Source: an uncultured Brachyspira sp. (GTDB taxonomy: Bacteria > Spirochaetota > Brachyspiria > Brachyspirales > Brachyspiraceae). From it: a stretch of DNA of 64,000 bases. The translations under genes and the position numbers were made by a program. The first letter of the stretch is position 1, and each line of letters opens with the position of its first letter. Location of the stretch: positions 116,961 to 180,960 of the forward strand of contig NZ_CASEGO010000001.1 in the NCBI RefSeq assembly GCF_949287625.1, read 5' to 3'. Shown here one piece after another: positions 19,062 to 28,104 of the stretch. The notes under the pieces are model-generated. The model had not been told where the DNA came from, did no database searches, and saw only the letters and a program-made list of their open reading frames with translations.

Positions 19062-21629
19062 ATGCCTATGGAAAAAATTATAAGAAGAACAGCATTAACT
19101 ATAATATACTCTATATTATTATCTTTAATAATACTAGCAATTATATTTATACCAAAAGGATATAATTTTTATAAACATTGCAAAGAATACATAAACAAAC
19201 CATTCTCAAAAGACGAATTATCCATAAACGAAGAGAGAGCTTTAAAAATATATGATAGAAACTCAATACTAATATCAACTATATTTCCAAAACATGGCGG
19301 ATTTTTTGAAGAGGTTAAATACAAAGATTTATCAACAAATTTGATTAATGCTGTAGTAAGTGCAGAGGATAAGAACTTCTTTAATCACAACGGTATAGAC
19401 TATAAGGCTATAATAAGGGCATTTTTATCAAATTTAATAAGCGGAAAGGTAGTTTCTGGCGGAAGTACAATTACTCAGCAGCTTGCTAAAAGTATAATTC
19501 CTCGTAAAAGAACATATATTAATAAATTCTATGAAGCACTTGATGCTGTAAGACTGGAAAAAAATCTCACAAAAGAGGAAATACTAACTGAATATTTAAA
19601 TAGAGTATTTTTCGGAAACAACTGCTACGGAGTTGGTGCTGCAAGTGATTTGTACTTTCATAAAAAAGTTAATGATTTAAATAATAATGAATCTGCAATG
19701 CTCGCTTCTATAATAAAATCAGGTACAAAGTTTAATCCTTATAAATATGAAGAGAGATTAACTTCAAGAAGAATATATGTATTAGGAGAGATGAAAAATA
19801 ACAATTTTATCACAGAAGAAGATTATAATAAATATATTAATGAGAAATTAAATATTTATAATGATAAAGATAAATATACTTTCAAAGCTCCGCATTTCAC
19901 AATGTATGCAAAAGAATCGCTTGAACAATTAAAATATACAGGCGTAACAGAATTAAGAACTACATTAGACTATAATATGCAGAAGGAAGCAGTTTTAGTT
20001 ATAAGCAATTCAAGTCAGTCTCTTCATACATTTAATGTACGTAATATTTCATGCGTTATACTTAATGCAAAAACAGGAGAAGTGCTTTCAATGATAGGCT
20101 CTATGGACTATTTTGATACAGAAACACATGGAGCAGTAAATGGAGCGACTGCATTAAGACAGGCTGGAAGTACATTAAAACCTTTTATGTATGCTTATAT
20201 ATTTGATAAAGGAGAATCTCCTGCTTCTGTTATAGCCGATATCAAAACTTATATTAATTCCCCCGGCGGAGATTATATACCAGAAAACTTTGACCATAAA
20301 TACAGAGGACCAGTTACTATAAGAGATGCATTAGCCAATTCTCTTAATATACCAGCTGTTAAATGGCTTGCAAGATATAGTATAAAAGATTTTCAGAATA
20401 TACTTTTAAAAGCAGGATTAAGTTCTATAGATAAAAATCCAGACTATTACGGATATTCTTTAGTACTTGGAAGTGCTGAAGTACGTTTAATAGATTTAGC
20501 TTCGGCATACAGTATATTTCCAAACTCTGGAACATTTATAAATCATTATTCAATCACTTCATTAAAAAAAGCAAACGGAGAAGTTATAACACTTCCTAAA
20601 AAAACAACTAGAAAAGTTATATCAGAAGAAAGTGCATATTTAATAACAAGCATACTCTCTGACAGAAATGCAAGAATGGGATCTTTTAGAAGCTATAAAG
20701 GAATAGTATATCCATTTTCTATAGCAATAAAAACAGGAACATCAAAAGGCTCAAGAGATGCATGGGCTGTAGGTTACACTAAAGATTATATAGTGGGTAT
20801 TTGGCTTGGGGATTTTGCAGGAAGTGAGATGATTAATATAACTGGCGGAAATGGTGCTGTACCTATACTTTATGACTTATTTACTATGCTTAATAAAAGC
20901 CAAAAAGAAACTAAATGGGATAAACCAGATACCATAGTAAAAAGAGAAATATGTCTTATAAGCGGAAAACTTAGAGGAGAGTTCTGCAAAGAAACAAGAG
21001 TTGAAGAGTTCTCTCATATAAATGTGCCTAAAGAAGAATGCGATGTTCATAACTTATATATAAAAAACAATTCTGATGGTTCTGTTACAGAAAAAGTCTT
21101 TATTAATCTCCCTAATGAGTATAACGGTTGGATAAGAGAGCAGCAAATAGAACGCCCTACTTTAGAATGGACAAAAGTTAATAATATTTATGCATATAAT
21201 AGAATAAAAAATAATAATCAAAACAGTAATTTGGAAAGTATAAATCAGGAAAATAGTTTAAATTCAGCTGACAGAGTTCAAATGAATTTAAATAATATAA
21301 ATACTTACAATACATCATCTGAAATAAAAACATATAACAATATAAAAGAAAGGCTTTCAATAAAAGAACCTACTGATAACTCTGTATACAAAATAGACTC
21401 TACTCTGCCTATAGAATATCAAAATATATTCATATCATCATACATACCAAAAAATATAGTATCTGCCGAGTTATACTGCAACAAAGAAGTGATAGCAAAT
21501 ATTGATGATTTGAAAAAAGGTTATATAAAATGGAATTTAAAGCATGGAGATTACACTTTTTATATAGAGGCAAGAGCAGATAATGGAGAGACTGTAAAAA
21601 GTTCAACTGTAAAAATATACGTACAGTAA
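19062..21629 (+). CDS. pbpC: Penicillin-binding protein 1C (bifunctional glycosyltransferase/transpeptidase)
   Basis: A class A penicillin-binding protein that polymerises and cross-links peptidoglycan in the periplasm. The N-terminal membrane anchor (about 10-30) is followed by a glycosyltransferase domain with AVVSAEDKNFFNHNGID, VVSGGSTITQQLAKSI and EILTEYLNRVFFG. The transpeptidase domain has the active-site STLK (GSTLKPFMYAYIF), SLN (ANSLNIPAVKW) and KTGTS. The C-terminal part (about 620-855) has a cysteine-containing ICLISGKLRGEFC segment and a BiPBP_C-type beta domain typical of the 1C group. At 855 residues it is somewhat longer than enterobacterial PbpC, owing to an Asn-rich linker near 705-760. 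No Shine-Dalgarno is seen; translation may start at ATG 19062 or 19068. Confidence 0.95.
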   Translation: MPMEKIIRRTALTIIYSILLSLIILAIIFIPKGYNFYKHCKEYINKPFSKDELSINEERALKIYDRNSILISTIFPKHGGFFEEVKYKDLSTNLINAVVSAEDKNFFNHNGIDYKAIIRAFLSNLISGKVVSGGSTITQQLAKSIIPRKRTYINKFYEALDAVRLEKNLTKEEILTEYLNRVFFGNNCYGVGAASDLYFHKKVNDLNNNESAMLASIIKSGTKFNPYKYEERLTSRRIYVLGEMKNNNFITEEDYNKYINEKLNIYNDKDKYTFKAPHFTMYAKESLEQLKYTGVTELRTTLDYNMQKEAVLVISNSSQSLHTFNVRNISCVILNAKTGEVLSMIGSMDYFDTETHGAVNGATALRQAGSTLKPFMYAYIFDKGESPASVIADIKTYINSPGGDYIPENFDHKYRGPVTIRDALANSLNIPAVKWLARYSIKDFQNILLKAGLSSIDKNPDYYGYSLVLGSAEVRLIDLASAYSIFPNSGTFINHYSITSLKKANGEVITLPKKTTRKVISEESAYLITSILSDRNARMGSFRSYKGIVYPFSIAIKTGTSKGSRDAWAVGYTKDYIVGIWLGDFAGSEMINITGGNGAVPILYDLFTMLNKSQKETKWDKPDTIVKREICLISGKLRGEFCKETRVEEFSHINVPKEECDVHNLYIKNNSDGSVTEKVFINLPNEYNGWIREQQIERPTLEWTKVNNIYAYNRIKNNNQNSNLESINQENSLNSADRVQMNLNNINTYNTSSEIKTYNNIKERLSIKEPTDNSVYKIDSTLPIEYQNIFISSYIPKNIVSAELYCNKEVIANIDDLKKGYIKWNLKHGDYTFYIEARADNGETVKSSTVKIYVQ

Positions 21630-21702
21630 AAAAAACTGTATTGATAATTTTTTTAATGCCGATAATATTAATAGTGTAATATGTATTTTACGGAGTTTAT
21701 CT

Positions 21703-22467
21703 ATGAATAAGAAAATTATTTCTATATTATTAATGCTTTCCATAGCTTTAACACTTCAGTCTGCATATAAAACAAATCAGTATATGAAAGTAGTCGATGT
21801 TAAAGGAAAAGTTAAAATATCTTCTCAAAAGGCCATAGTAAAACCTGCTAGAAACGGCGATTTATTATTCACTAAAGATAATATCTCCACAGAGAATAAT
21901 TCTTCTCTAACTTCATATTTAGAAAGCAATAATATATTCAAAGTTAAAGAAAACTCTTCTCTAAATATAGATGAATCCTATGATAAAACTGGAAACACTA
22001 AATTAACTTTAGATAATGGAGATTTTTTAATTGCTGCTTCATCAAATGCTAAAGCAGATTCTATTACAGTATTAACTTCTAATGCCAGTATTAAAGTATC
22101 AGGAGCAGCTGCAATATCATATACTAACGGAAACACAAAAGCTCAATTCTTATACGGCAAAGGCGAAGTTAATGGAACTAAAGTTGCTCAGTTTACAGAA
22201 GTTAATATTGACAATTCTAATAAATTATCAACCAAAGATATGGAATTAAATGAAGAGTTAAAAAATAATATAATTGAAGTAACTTCTATGCCTTATGTTG
22301 AAACTATAATACCTGAAGTATCCAATATGGCTGATGTAAAAAATTATTATGAAAAATATAATAATAAAACTATAAGCGAAACTAATACTGAAGCTGCATC
22401 TATTGATTATGTAGGAAATACTAATGAAAACAGAACTACTTTAATTATAACTAATGAAACAAAATAA
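21703..22467 (+). CDS. Exported FecR-domain-like protein
   Basis: A signal peptide (about 1-21) is followed by a beta-rich region resembling the FecR domain: VVDVKGKVKISSQKAIVKPA, then RNGDLLFTKDNISTENNSSL and KLTLDNGDFLIAASSN, VLTSNASIKVSGAAAI. Stand-alone FecR-like domains occur in many spirochaete envelope proteins. The last ~80 residues are low in complexity and rich in Asn and Thr. It begins 73 bases after pbpC with a good GGAG site, so both may be transcribed together. The role is unknown. Confidence 0.7.
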   Translation: MNKKIISILLMLSIALTLQSAYKTNQYMKVVDVKGKVKISSQKAIVKPARNGDLLFTKDNISTENNSSLTSYLESNNIFKVKENSSLNIDESYDKTGNTKLTLDNGDFLIAASSNAKADSITVLTSNASIKVSGAAAISYTNGNTKAQFLYGKGEVNGTKVAQFTEVNIDNSNKLSTKDMELNEELKNNIIEVTSMPYVETIIPEVSNMADVKNYYEKYNNKTISETNTEAASIDYVGNTNENRTTLIITNETK

Positions 22468-22479
22468 TATATTACATCT

Positions 22480-22507
22480 TTGACAAATAAAAAATTGAGT
22501 ATATAAT
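22480..22507 (+). promoter_or_regulatory. Sigma-70-type promoter of the TetR gene
   Basis: TTGACA (22480-22485) and TATAAT (22502-22507) are both consensus and are separated by 16 bases. Transcription would start near 22514, 28 bases before the TetR start codon. Confidence 0.75.
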
Positions 22508-22541
22508 AAATAATTAAATATGTGCTAAAAGGTAAATATAG

Positions 22542-23108
22542 ATGACGCCTCGTGAACAAATAGTAAATGCTGGGAAAAGACTATTCAAAAAGTACGGATT
22601 TAAAAAAGCCTCTATGAGCGATATAGCTTTGATGGTTCATAAATCTAAAAGCAGTATTTATCATTATTTCAAAAGCAAAGAGGAAATATTTTTTGCCATA
22701 GCCGAAAATGAAGCTAATGACTTAAAAAAAGAATTATATGAGGCTATAAAAAAAGAAGATACAGCCGAAGCTAAATTAAGAGCATATATTCTCACAAGGC
22801 AGAAAGGTTATATAAAATTAGCAAATCTTTATGAGGCATTACATAGTGAAATATTCGAGGACTTTACTCTTATAGAGCATATGAGGGCACAGTATCATAA
22901 AGAAGAATACAATACTATAAAAATGATATTAAGAAGCGGCGTAAAAAAAGGCTTATTTAATATAGATTTAAGACTTGCTACAGAGGCAGTTTTGGCTATT
23001 ATAAAAGGCTTTGAAATTGAATGGGTAAAAAATAAAAATTCTGGAGATTATGAAAAAGATTTGGATATTATTATAAATATCATATTCTATGGAATTGTCA
23101 AAAGATAA
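22542..23108 (+). CDS. TetR-family transcriptional regulator
   Basis: The N-terminal DNA-binding domain shows the family helix-turn-helix: ILNAGKRLFKKYGFKK-like start (REQIVNAGKRLFKKYGFKKA), MSDIALMVHKSKSSIYHYF, then KSKEEIFFAIAENEA. The remaining ~130 residues are the helical ligand domain. It precedes comEC by 11 bases, so they are one operon. TetR proteins usually repress neighbouring genes; the target here is unknown. It is not the kind of regulator expected for the 19-bp-spacer promoters further downstream. Confidence 0.93.
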   Translation: MTPREQIVNAGKRLFKKYGFKKASMSDIALMVHKSKSSIYHYFKSKEEIFFAIAENEANDLKKELYEAIKKEDTAEAKLRAYILTRQKGYIKLANLYEALHSEIFEDFTLIEHMRAQYHKEEYNTIKMILRSGVKKGLFNIDLRLATEAVLAIIKGFEIEWVKNKNSGDYEKDLDIIINIIFYGIVKR

Positions 23109-23119
23109 ATATTAATATA

Positions 23120-24739
23120 ATGAAAAATATTTTTATATATCCGCTTACATATATTATATACATAACTTTATTTTTCGCAGCAGGTATTTCTTTAGCATTT
23201 GTAAATCAAACATTTCTTTATATTTCATTAATAGCAGCTTTTATATTAATTATTATGTCAATAATACTAGCATTAAAAAAATATTATTATCTATCTTTAA
23301 TAATAATTATATTATCATCTTTATTTATAGGATACAGCTACACTATTACAAGGTATTATAACATATTTAAAAATCCTCTTAATACTTTTGATAAACAAAT
23401 AAAAGCATACAATGCAAAAATATTATCATATGACGGAGTTGTAGGTTTTAGAGACAGGTATATTGCCTATATAGATAAAGTTTATGATGGTACGAATTGG
23501 TATCATTATGCTGGAAATATAAGACTTTACAATAGTTCACTAAAGCCAATATACATTAATGATGAAATAACTGTATCTTCAAAATTAAATCTATATAAAA
23601 ACATATTAACCAATGATGATATTTACGATTCAAAAACTATAATAAAAGTACTCTCTGAAAGAATGCTTTATGGAGCAGCAAGCATATATCCATATAATAA
23701 TTTTGTTGTACAAAAAGAAGGCTTTTCTATTATAAATTATATAAATGCATATGCTCTAAAAATAAGAAACATTATAAAAAAATCCCTAGGAGAAAATATT
23801 GATGCAATACCCTATACCATAGCACAAGGCATTATGATAGGTGATAAAAATATTATTCCCTATCATATAAGAAAATATTTTATAGATTCTGGAATATCTC
23901 ATATACTTTCTATATCAGGTCTTCATATTTCAATGATACTCTCAATACTATATTTAATATTGTCATTTTTCCCTATAAACTTTTACAAAAGAATATTAAT
24001 ATCAGCAATCATAACAGTAATAATATATCCTCCAATTACTTTATTTTCTATTTCTATAATAAGAGCAAGTATAATGGCAGTATGTTTCACTATATCATAT
24101 TATTTTGATAGAAATAGAAACTCTATTAATGCATTATTTTTATCTGCTTTGATAATACTTCTGCTTAATCCTAACTCTATAAAAGATATTAGCTTCCAAT
24201 TTTCATTTTTATCAACTTTAGGAATAATTCTCTACTACCCTATTATTAATTTTTATGTAATAAAAAATATTAAAAATACTAATAATAAAGTCCTAGAAAT
24301 AACCAAAAATATCATAATAAAATCTCTATCGTTTTTATCTATAAATATATTTGCACTTATAATAGTTCTTCCATTGAGCATATATCATTTTTCAATATTA
24401 AATCTAACTTCTATAATAGCTAATATATTTGCAGTGCCTTTATCATTTATAATACTTTCATCATCAATAATAACTATAGTTTCATATATAATATTTAGTC
24501 CTATATCAGTTTATCCTGCTTTAACAGTTGAATTTTGTTCTTCACTATTAATAGATTTAGCAAAAAAGTTCAGCAGCATAAGTTTTCTAAAATATGATGT
24601 AAAATTAAATTTATATCAAGCATTATTTATTACATTCATAATAGCATTAATAGGAATAATTCTAAGAATAAAAATAAATAAAATTAATGCTAATAGTAAA
24701 ACTGATAATCATCAAATAGTTTTTAAACAAAGCAAATAA
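23120..24739 (+). CDS. comEC: ComEC/Rec2-family membrane protein (competence domain only)
   Basis: ComEC forms the channel for DNA uptake. The 539 residues contain the N-terminal soluble DUF4131-like segment (about 70-170) and the competence domain with the signature YFIDSGISHILSISGLHIS, then many membrane helices (SIIRASIMAVCFTISYYFD and the stretch after SFQFSFLSTLGIILYYP). The C-terminal metallo-beta-lactamase-like nuclease domain of full-length ComEC is absent. Such short forms are common in anaerobes, and DNA uptake in this organism is not established. Confidence 0.88.
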   Translation: MKNIFIYPLTYIIYITLFFAAGISLAFVNQTFLYISLIAAFILIIMSIILALKKYYYLSLIIIILSSLFIGYSYTITRYYNIFKNPLNTFDKQIKAYNAKILSYDGVVGFRDRYIAYIDKVYDGTNWYHYAGNIRLYNSSLKPIYINDEITVSSKLNLYKNILTNDDIYDSKTIIKVLSERMLYGAASIYPYNNFVVQKEGFSIINYINAYALKIRNIIKKSLGENIDAIPYTIAQGIMIGDKNIIPYHIRKYFIDSGISHILSISGLHISMILSILYLILSFFPINFYKRILISAIITVIIYPPITLFSISIIRASIMAVCFTISYYFDRNRNSINALFLSALIILLLNPNSIKDISFQFSFLSTLGIILYYPIINFYVIKNIKNTNNKVLEITKNIIIKSLSFLSINIFALIIVLPLSIYHFSILNLTSIIANIFAVPLSFIILSSSIITIVSYIIFSPISVYPALTVEFCSSLLIDLAKKFSSISFLKYDVKLNLYQALFITFIIALIGIILRIKINKINANSKTDNHQIVFKQSK

Positions 24740-24785
24740 CTAAAAAATTTAAGAAAAATTTTTTTCAATTTCTCATAATTATATA

Positions 24786-24816
24786 TTGACATTGGAGTTC
24801 ACTCTAATGCTATAAT
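24786..24816 (+). promoter_or_regulatory. MerR-type promoter/operator (19-bp spacer) for the redox island
   Basis: TTGACA (24786-24791) and TATAAT (24811-24816) are separated by 19 bases instead of 17. The spacer holds the dyad TTGGAGT-TC-ACTCTAA (24792-24807). This is the layout of promoters activated by MerR-family regulators, which twist the long spacer. A nearly identical unit lies at 25879. No MerR gene is present in the window. Confidence 0.8.
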
Positions 24817-24847
24817 CATAAAACATTTTTACAAACAAGGAGAGAAA

Positions 24848-25372
24848 ATGAAAAAATATTTACTAATCACTTTTACTTTATCAATAATCTTTACTGCTAT
24901 ATCATGTAATGCAGGAAATAAAAAGGTTTCAAACGGTTATGAATATGCAAAATCACCAACAGAAACAGTATTGATAAAAAATGGAGAAGGTCATAAATCT
25001 GAAGGTTCAGCAGACTATTTTACAGGAGATGTTGAAGTTGAAAGCATAACGGCTCCTAATGAAACATCTAAATTCTCAGTAGCCTATGTTACATTTCAAG
25101 CTGGTGCAAGAAGTGCATGGCATACTCACCCAGCTGGACAGCATTTAATAGTTATTGAAGGTGTCGGACTTACTCAGGAAGAAGGAAAACCTATTCAGGA
25201 GTTTAGAGCTGGAGATATTTTATACTGCCCTTCAAATGTTAAACATTGGCATGGAGCTTCTCCTAATTCTTATATGAAACATGTTGCTATAACAGGTGAT
25301 TCAAACGGCAGCAATGTTACTTGGATGGAACATGTTACTGATGAAGAATATTACAGCTATACTAATCAATGA
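24848..25372 (+). CDS. Cupin-domain lipoprotein
   Basis: The signal peptide ends in the lipobox TAISC, so the protein should be membrane-anchored outside the cytoplasm. A single cupin barrel follows, with VTFQAGARSAWHTHPAGQHL (metal-binding His-x-His, with the later His), IVIEGVGLTQEEG and FRAGDILYCPSNVKHWHGAS. Such small cupins often sit beside carboxymuconolactone-decarboxylase and aldo/keto reductase genes. It is the first gene after the MerR-type promoter, with a strong AAGGAG site. The reaction is unknown. Confidence 0.9.
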   Translation: MKKYLLITFTLSIIFTAISCNAGNKKVSNGYEYAKSPTETVLIKNGEGHKSEGSADYFTGDVEVESITAPNETSKFSVAYVTFQAGARSAWHTHPAGQHLIVIEGVGLTQEEGKPIQEFRAGDILYCPSNVKHWHGASPNSYMKHVAITGDSNGSNVTWMEHVTDEEYYSYTNQ

Positions 25373-25404
25373 TAAACTAATTACAATATTATAGAGATTT
25401 ATTT

Positions 25405-25833
25405 ATGAAAAATACTATTACTTTTATATTACTTATATTGAGTATATTTACAATGAATGCTTTTACACAAAATACAAAAGTAAAATTAACATTTAATGAT
25501 AATGAGATTTATGCTTTAATAACAAATTCAAATGCTGGAAATGATTTTTTATCGCTTCTTCCTATGAACTTGAAAATTGAAGATTTTAACAATACAGAGA
25601 AAATATCATATTTGAGTAAAAAATTAAATACTCAAAATGAACCAGACGGCATAACCCCAAAAGCAGGTGATATAACTTATTATGCTCCTTGGGGTAATTT
25701 GGCTATATTTTATAAAGATTTCAGATATTCAAATAATTTAATTTATTTGGGAAGATTTGAAAATATTTCTGATATATCAAAACTTTCAAATATGAAAGGA
25801 GATTTTGAAATTCGTATAGAGAAAGCAAATTAA
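25405..25833 (+). CDS. Exported cyclophilin-like-fold protein
   Basis: A signal peptide (about 1-21, cut near AFT-QN) precedes a domain of about 115 residues matching the small cyclophilin-like family: TKVKLTFNDNEIYALI, LSLLPMNLKIEDFNNTEKIS and KAGDITYYAPWGNLAIFYKD. These proteins share the cyclophilin barrel but are not established as prolyl isomerases. It follows the cupin gene by 32 bases and is probably in the same transcript. A second member of the same family lies at 27549-27980. Confidence 0.75.
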   Translation: MKNTITFILLILSIFTMNAFTQNTKVKLTFNDNEIYALITNSNAGNDFLSLLPMNLKIEDFNNTEKISYLSKKLNTQNEPDGITPKAGDITYYAPWGNLAIFYKDFRYSNNLIYLGRFENISDISKLSNMKGDFEIRIEKAN

Positions 25834-25878
25834 AAATTATTAATTTATAAAATCAAATAAAAAATTATAATTTTGCTA

Positions 25879-25909
25879 TTGACATTGGAGTAAACTCCAA
25901 TGCTAAAAT
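25879..25909 (+). promoter_or_regulatory. Second MerR-type promoter/operator (19-bp spacer)
   Basis: TTGACA (25879-25884) and TAAAAT (25904-25909) are 19 bases apart. The spacer carries the perfect dyad CATTGGAGT-AA-ACTCCAATG (25883-25902). It matches the site at 24786 in both sequence and spacing, so both are likely controlled by one MerR-family activator encoded elsewhere. Confidence 0.85.
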
Positions 25910-25934
25910 AAATAATACATTAGGAGGATACAAA

Positions 25935-26774
25935 ATGAAAAATACTTTAAAATTGACTTTATCTGTATTTTTATTAATGACAATATTATCTTGTCAGTCA
26001 AATAATACAAATAACAATGGAGGAAATCTCACTATGACAGAAAAATCAAAAAGTAAATATAATGAATTATTTAAAAGAGATGCAGCTTCTGCAAAACCTG
26101 ATGATGAAGAACTAGAAAGTATATTCAATAACTTTTTATACGGAGAAGTTTATAATCATGGTTCATTAGATGCCAAATTAAGAGAGCTTGTAACATTAGT
26201 TTCTTTAACAGCTTCGCAAGGCACTGACTTTATAAAAGATCATGTAGAAATAGCTTTGAATGTAGGAGCTACACCTATGGAGATAAAAGAGGCATTATAT
26301 CAATGTTCGCCTTATGTAGGTTTTCCAAGAGTATTTGCTGCCTTAGAAAAAGCAAATGAAGTTTTCAAATCAAAAAATATACCGCTTCCTATAGAATCTC
26401 AATCAACTGTTACAGAAGAAACAAGATTTGATAAAGGATTAGAAACTCAGATAAGCATATTTGGAAATGCAATACTTACTGCTCATTCAAATGCGGCTCC
26501 TAATCAAAAACATATTCAAAACTATTTATCAGCGAACTGTTTCGGAGATTTTTATACCAGAACAGGTTTGGATTTAAAAACAAGAGAGCTTTTAACATTC
26601 ATAATGATAATATCTTTAGGAGGAGCTGAACCTCAGGCTATAGCACATGCAAATGCTAATATGGCAATGGGAAACACAAAAGATATGATGATAGAAGCTG
26701 TAACTCAATGTCTTCCTTATATAGGATACCCAAGAACATTGAACGCTATAACTGTAATTAACAATATACAATAA
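25935..26774 (+). CDS. Carboxymuconolactone-decarboxylase-family lipoprotein (two domains)
   Basis: A lipoprotein signal ends at ILSC. Two AhpD-like helical domains follow. The first (about 60-140) has DAKLRELVTLVSLTASQGTD and MEIKEALYQCSPYVGFPRVF. The second (about 185-275) has LKTRELLTFIMIISLGGAEP and MIEAVTQCLPYIGYPRTLNA. The CxxC of true AhpD peroxidases is absent, so this is the carboxymuconolactone-decarboxylase-type subgroup, whose members in anaerobes are mostly uncharacterised. It is expressed from its own MerR-type promoter with an AGGAGG site. Confidence 0.9.
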   Translation: MKNTLKLTLSVFLLMTILSCQSNNTNNNGGNLTMTEKSKSKYNELFKRDAASAKPDDEELESIFNNFLYGEVYNHGSLDAKLRELVTLVSLTASQGTDFIKDHVEIALNVGATPMEIKEALYQCSPYVGFPRVFAALEKANEVFKSKNIPLPIESQSTVTEETRFDKGLETQISIFGNAILTAHSNAAPNQKHIQNYLSANCFGDFYTRTGLDLKTRELLTFIMIISLGGAEPQAIAHANANMAMGNTKDMMIEAVTQCLPYIGYPRTLNAITVINNIQ

Positions 26775-26888
26775 AATAAAAATTATATTAATTATATTCA
26801 TTGATAATAACATCAATAAAAAATGCAAAATAACTATACATTTTTTATAAAATCTAATAAAAAAATTAATTAAAAGGAGAGTTTAAAT

Positions 26889-27446
26889 ATGAGAAAAATT
26901 ATCAAAACAATATTAGTATACGCACTTCTTTCAAGCACATTATTAATAGGAGGTTTGTACGCTCAAAGCTCAAAAACTTTAATAGTGTATTTTTCTTGGG
27001 GAGGAAACACGAGAACAGCTGCCAATATGATAAAGAATATGACACGAGCAGATATGTTTGAAGTAAAAACTGCAGAAAGCTATCCTACAGATTATAATGA
27101 TACTATAAATCAGGCAAGAGATGAATTAAATAATAATGTTTTACCTAGATTAAGTGCTAATATAAATAATTTAGAAGATTATGACACTGTAATATTATGT
27201 TACCCTAATTGGTGGGGCACTATTCCTCAGGCTGTAAAACAATTATTACAAACTCATAATTTCAGCGGCAAAAAAATAGCTCCTTTATGCACACATGGCG
27301 GAGGCGGTATGGGAAGAAGTTTAAATGATATAAAAACTTTATGCCCTAACTCTGAGATATTAAATCATTTAAGTATATCTGGAAGAAGTGTTAATAGCTC
27401 AGAAAATAATATAAGAACATGGCTTCAAAATATAAACATACTATAA
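26889..27446 (+). CDS. Exported flavodoxin (signal peptide)
   Basis: A signal peptide (about 1-25, ending GLYAQS) precedes a flavodoxin_4-type domain. The FMN phosphate loop is YFSWGGNTRTAANMI; FMN ring contacts are in CYPNWWGTIPQAVKQLL and CTHGGGGMGRSLNDI. Flavodoxins carry one or two electrons and normally stay in the cytoplasm, so the signal peptide is unusual. It has its own AAAGGAG site. Two more exported flavodoxins lie at 28105 and 29654. The partner enzymes are unknown. Confidence 0.9.
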   Translation: MRKIIKTILVYALLSSTLLIGGLYAQSSKTLIVYFSWGGNTRTAANMIKNMTRADMFEVKTAESYPTDYNDTINQARDELNNNVLPRLSANINNLEDYDTVILCYPNWWGTIPQAVKQLLQTHNFSGKKIAPLCTHGGGGMGRSLNDIKTLCPNSEILNHLSISGRSVNSSENNIRTWLQNINIL

Positions 27447-27456
27447 AAATTGTAAT

Positions 27457-27504
27457 CTTGCTTTCAGTTAATAAATTAGTAAATATTTTTTAACTGAAAG
27501 CAAG
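27457..27504 (+). terminator. Long perfect hairpin, possible terminator
   Basis: CTTGCTTTCAGTTAA (27457-27471) is the exact inverse of TTAACTGAAAGCAAG (27490-27504), with an 18-base loop. No run of T follows on either strand, so intrinsic termination is uncertain. It could also be an mRNA-stability or processing element inside the island. Confidence 0.5.
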
Positions 27505-27548
27505 TAAAAAATAAATAATAATAAAATCAATTACGGAGTTTATATATT

Positions 27549-27980
27549 ATGAAAAAAATTAGTATAATTATGTTTTTTATATTTTTTAGTTTGTGTAATG
27601 CTCAAGAGAATACAAAAATTAAAATTACTGTAAACAATCAAGTATTGGAAGGAGTTATTTATGATACAGAACTATCAAAAGAGATAATGAATATATTTCC
27701 AATTACTGTTTCTATGGTAGGCTACGGCAGCAGAGAATATTACGGCTCAATAGACTATAGACCAAAAAATATAACAAAAGGACAATTAAATTTCCAAAAT
27801 GGTGATATAACATACTGTGCCAGAAATAATTCACTTGCCATATTCTACTCACAGTCATCTAATCCCAATCTTACTATGGAGGTTATACCAATTGGAAAAG
27901 TTACATCAGATTTAAGTATTTTTCATAATTTATATAACAACGGAGAAAGGATAGCATATATAACTTTTAGTTTATACTGA
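27549..27980 (+). CDS. Exported cyclophilin-like-fold protein
   Basis: A signal peptide (about 1-18, ending CNAQ) precedes a domain like that of the protein at 25405: TKIKITVNNQVLEGVIYDTE, then IMNIFPITVSMVGYGSREYY and FQNGDITYCARNNSLAIFYS. The two share only the fold-level pattern and are not recent duplicates. The last codons and the stop lie inside the left end of a MITE-like repeat (27970), so the repeat may have trimmed or extended the C-terminus. The start has an ACGGAG site. Confidence 0.72.
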   Translation: MKKISIIMFFIFFSLCNAQENTKIKITVNNQVLEGVIYDTELSKEIMNIFPITVSMVGYGSREYYGSIDYRPKNITKGQLNFQNGDITYCARNNSLAIFYSQSSNPNLTMEVIPIGKVTSDLSIFHNLYNNGERIAYITFSLY

Positions 27981-28080
27981 AAATTTTTAAGTTTGTAAAA
28001 ATATATTTTATATTTATTTGTTGGGACTAGACATGCCTTTGTCAGCAAATTTGACAATACATTTATAAAATATAGAAATC
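27970..28080. repeat. MITE-like element, shortened copy C (111 bp)
   Basis: The left end (27970-27999) starts GTTTATACTGAAAATTTTT and matches the left end of the copy at 55773. TTGTTGGGACTAG near 28019 matches the start of the core in copy A2. The right end keeps TTGACAATAC (28051) but the outer part has decayed. It lies between two genes of the redox island and supplies the upstream gene's stop codon. Confidence 0.65.
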
Positions 28081-28104
28081 AATTTTATTATAAAAGGAGT
28101 GTAC

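Noticed and set aside
22542..23108. The TetR protein as regulator of the 19-bp-spacer promoters
   Set aside because: TetR proteins repress from sites over normal promoters; the long spacer with a central dyad points to a MerR-type activator.
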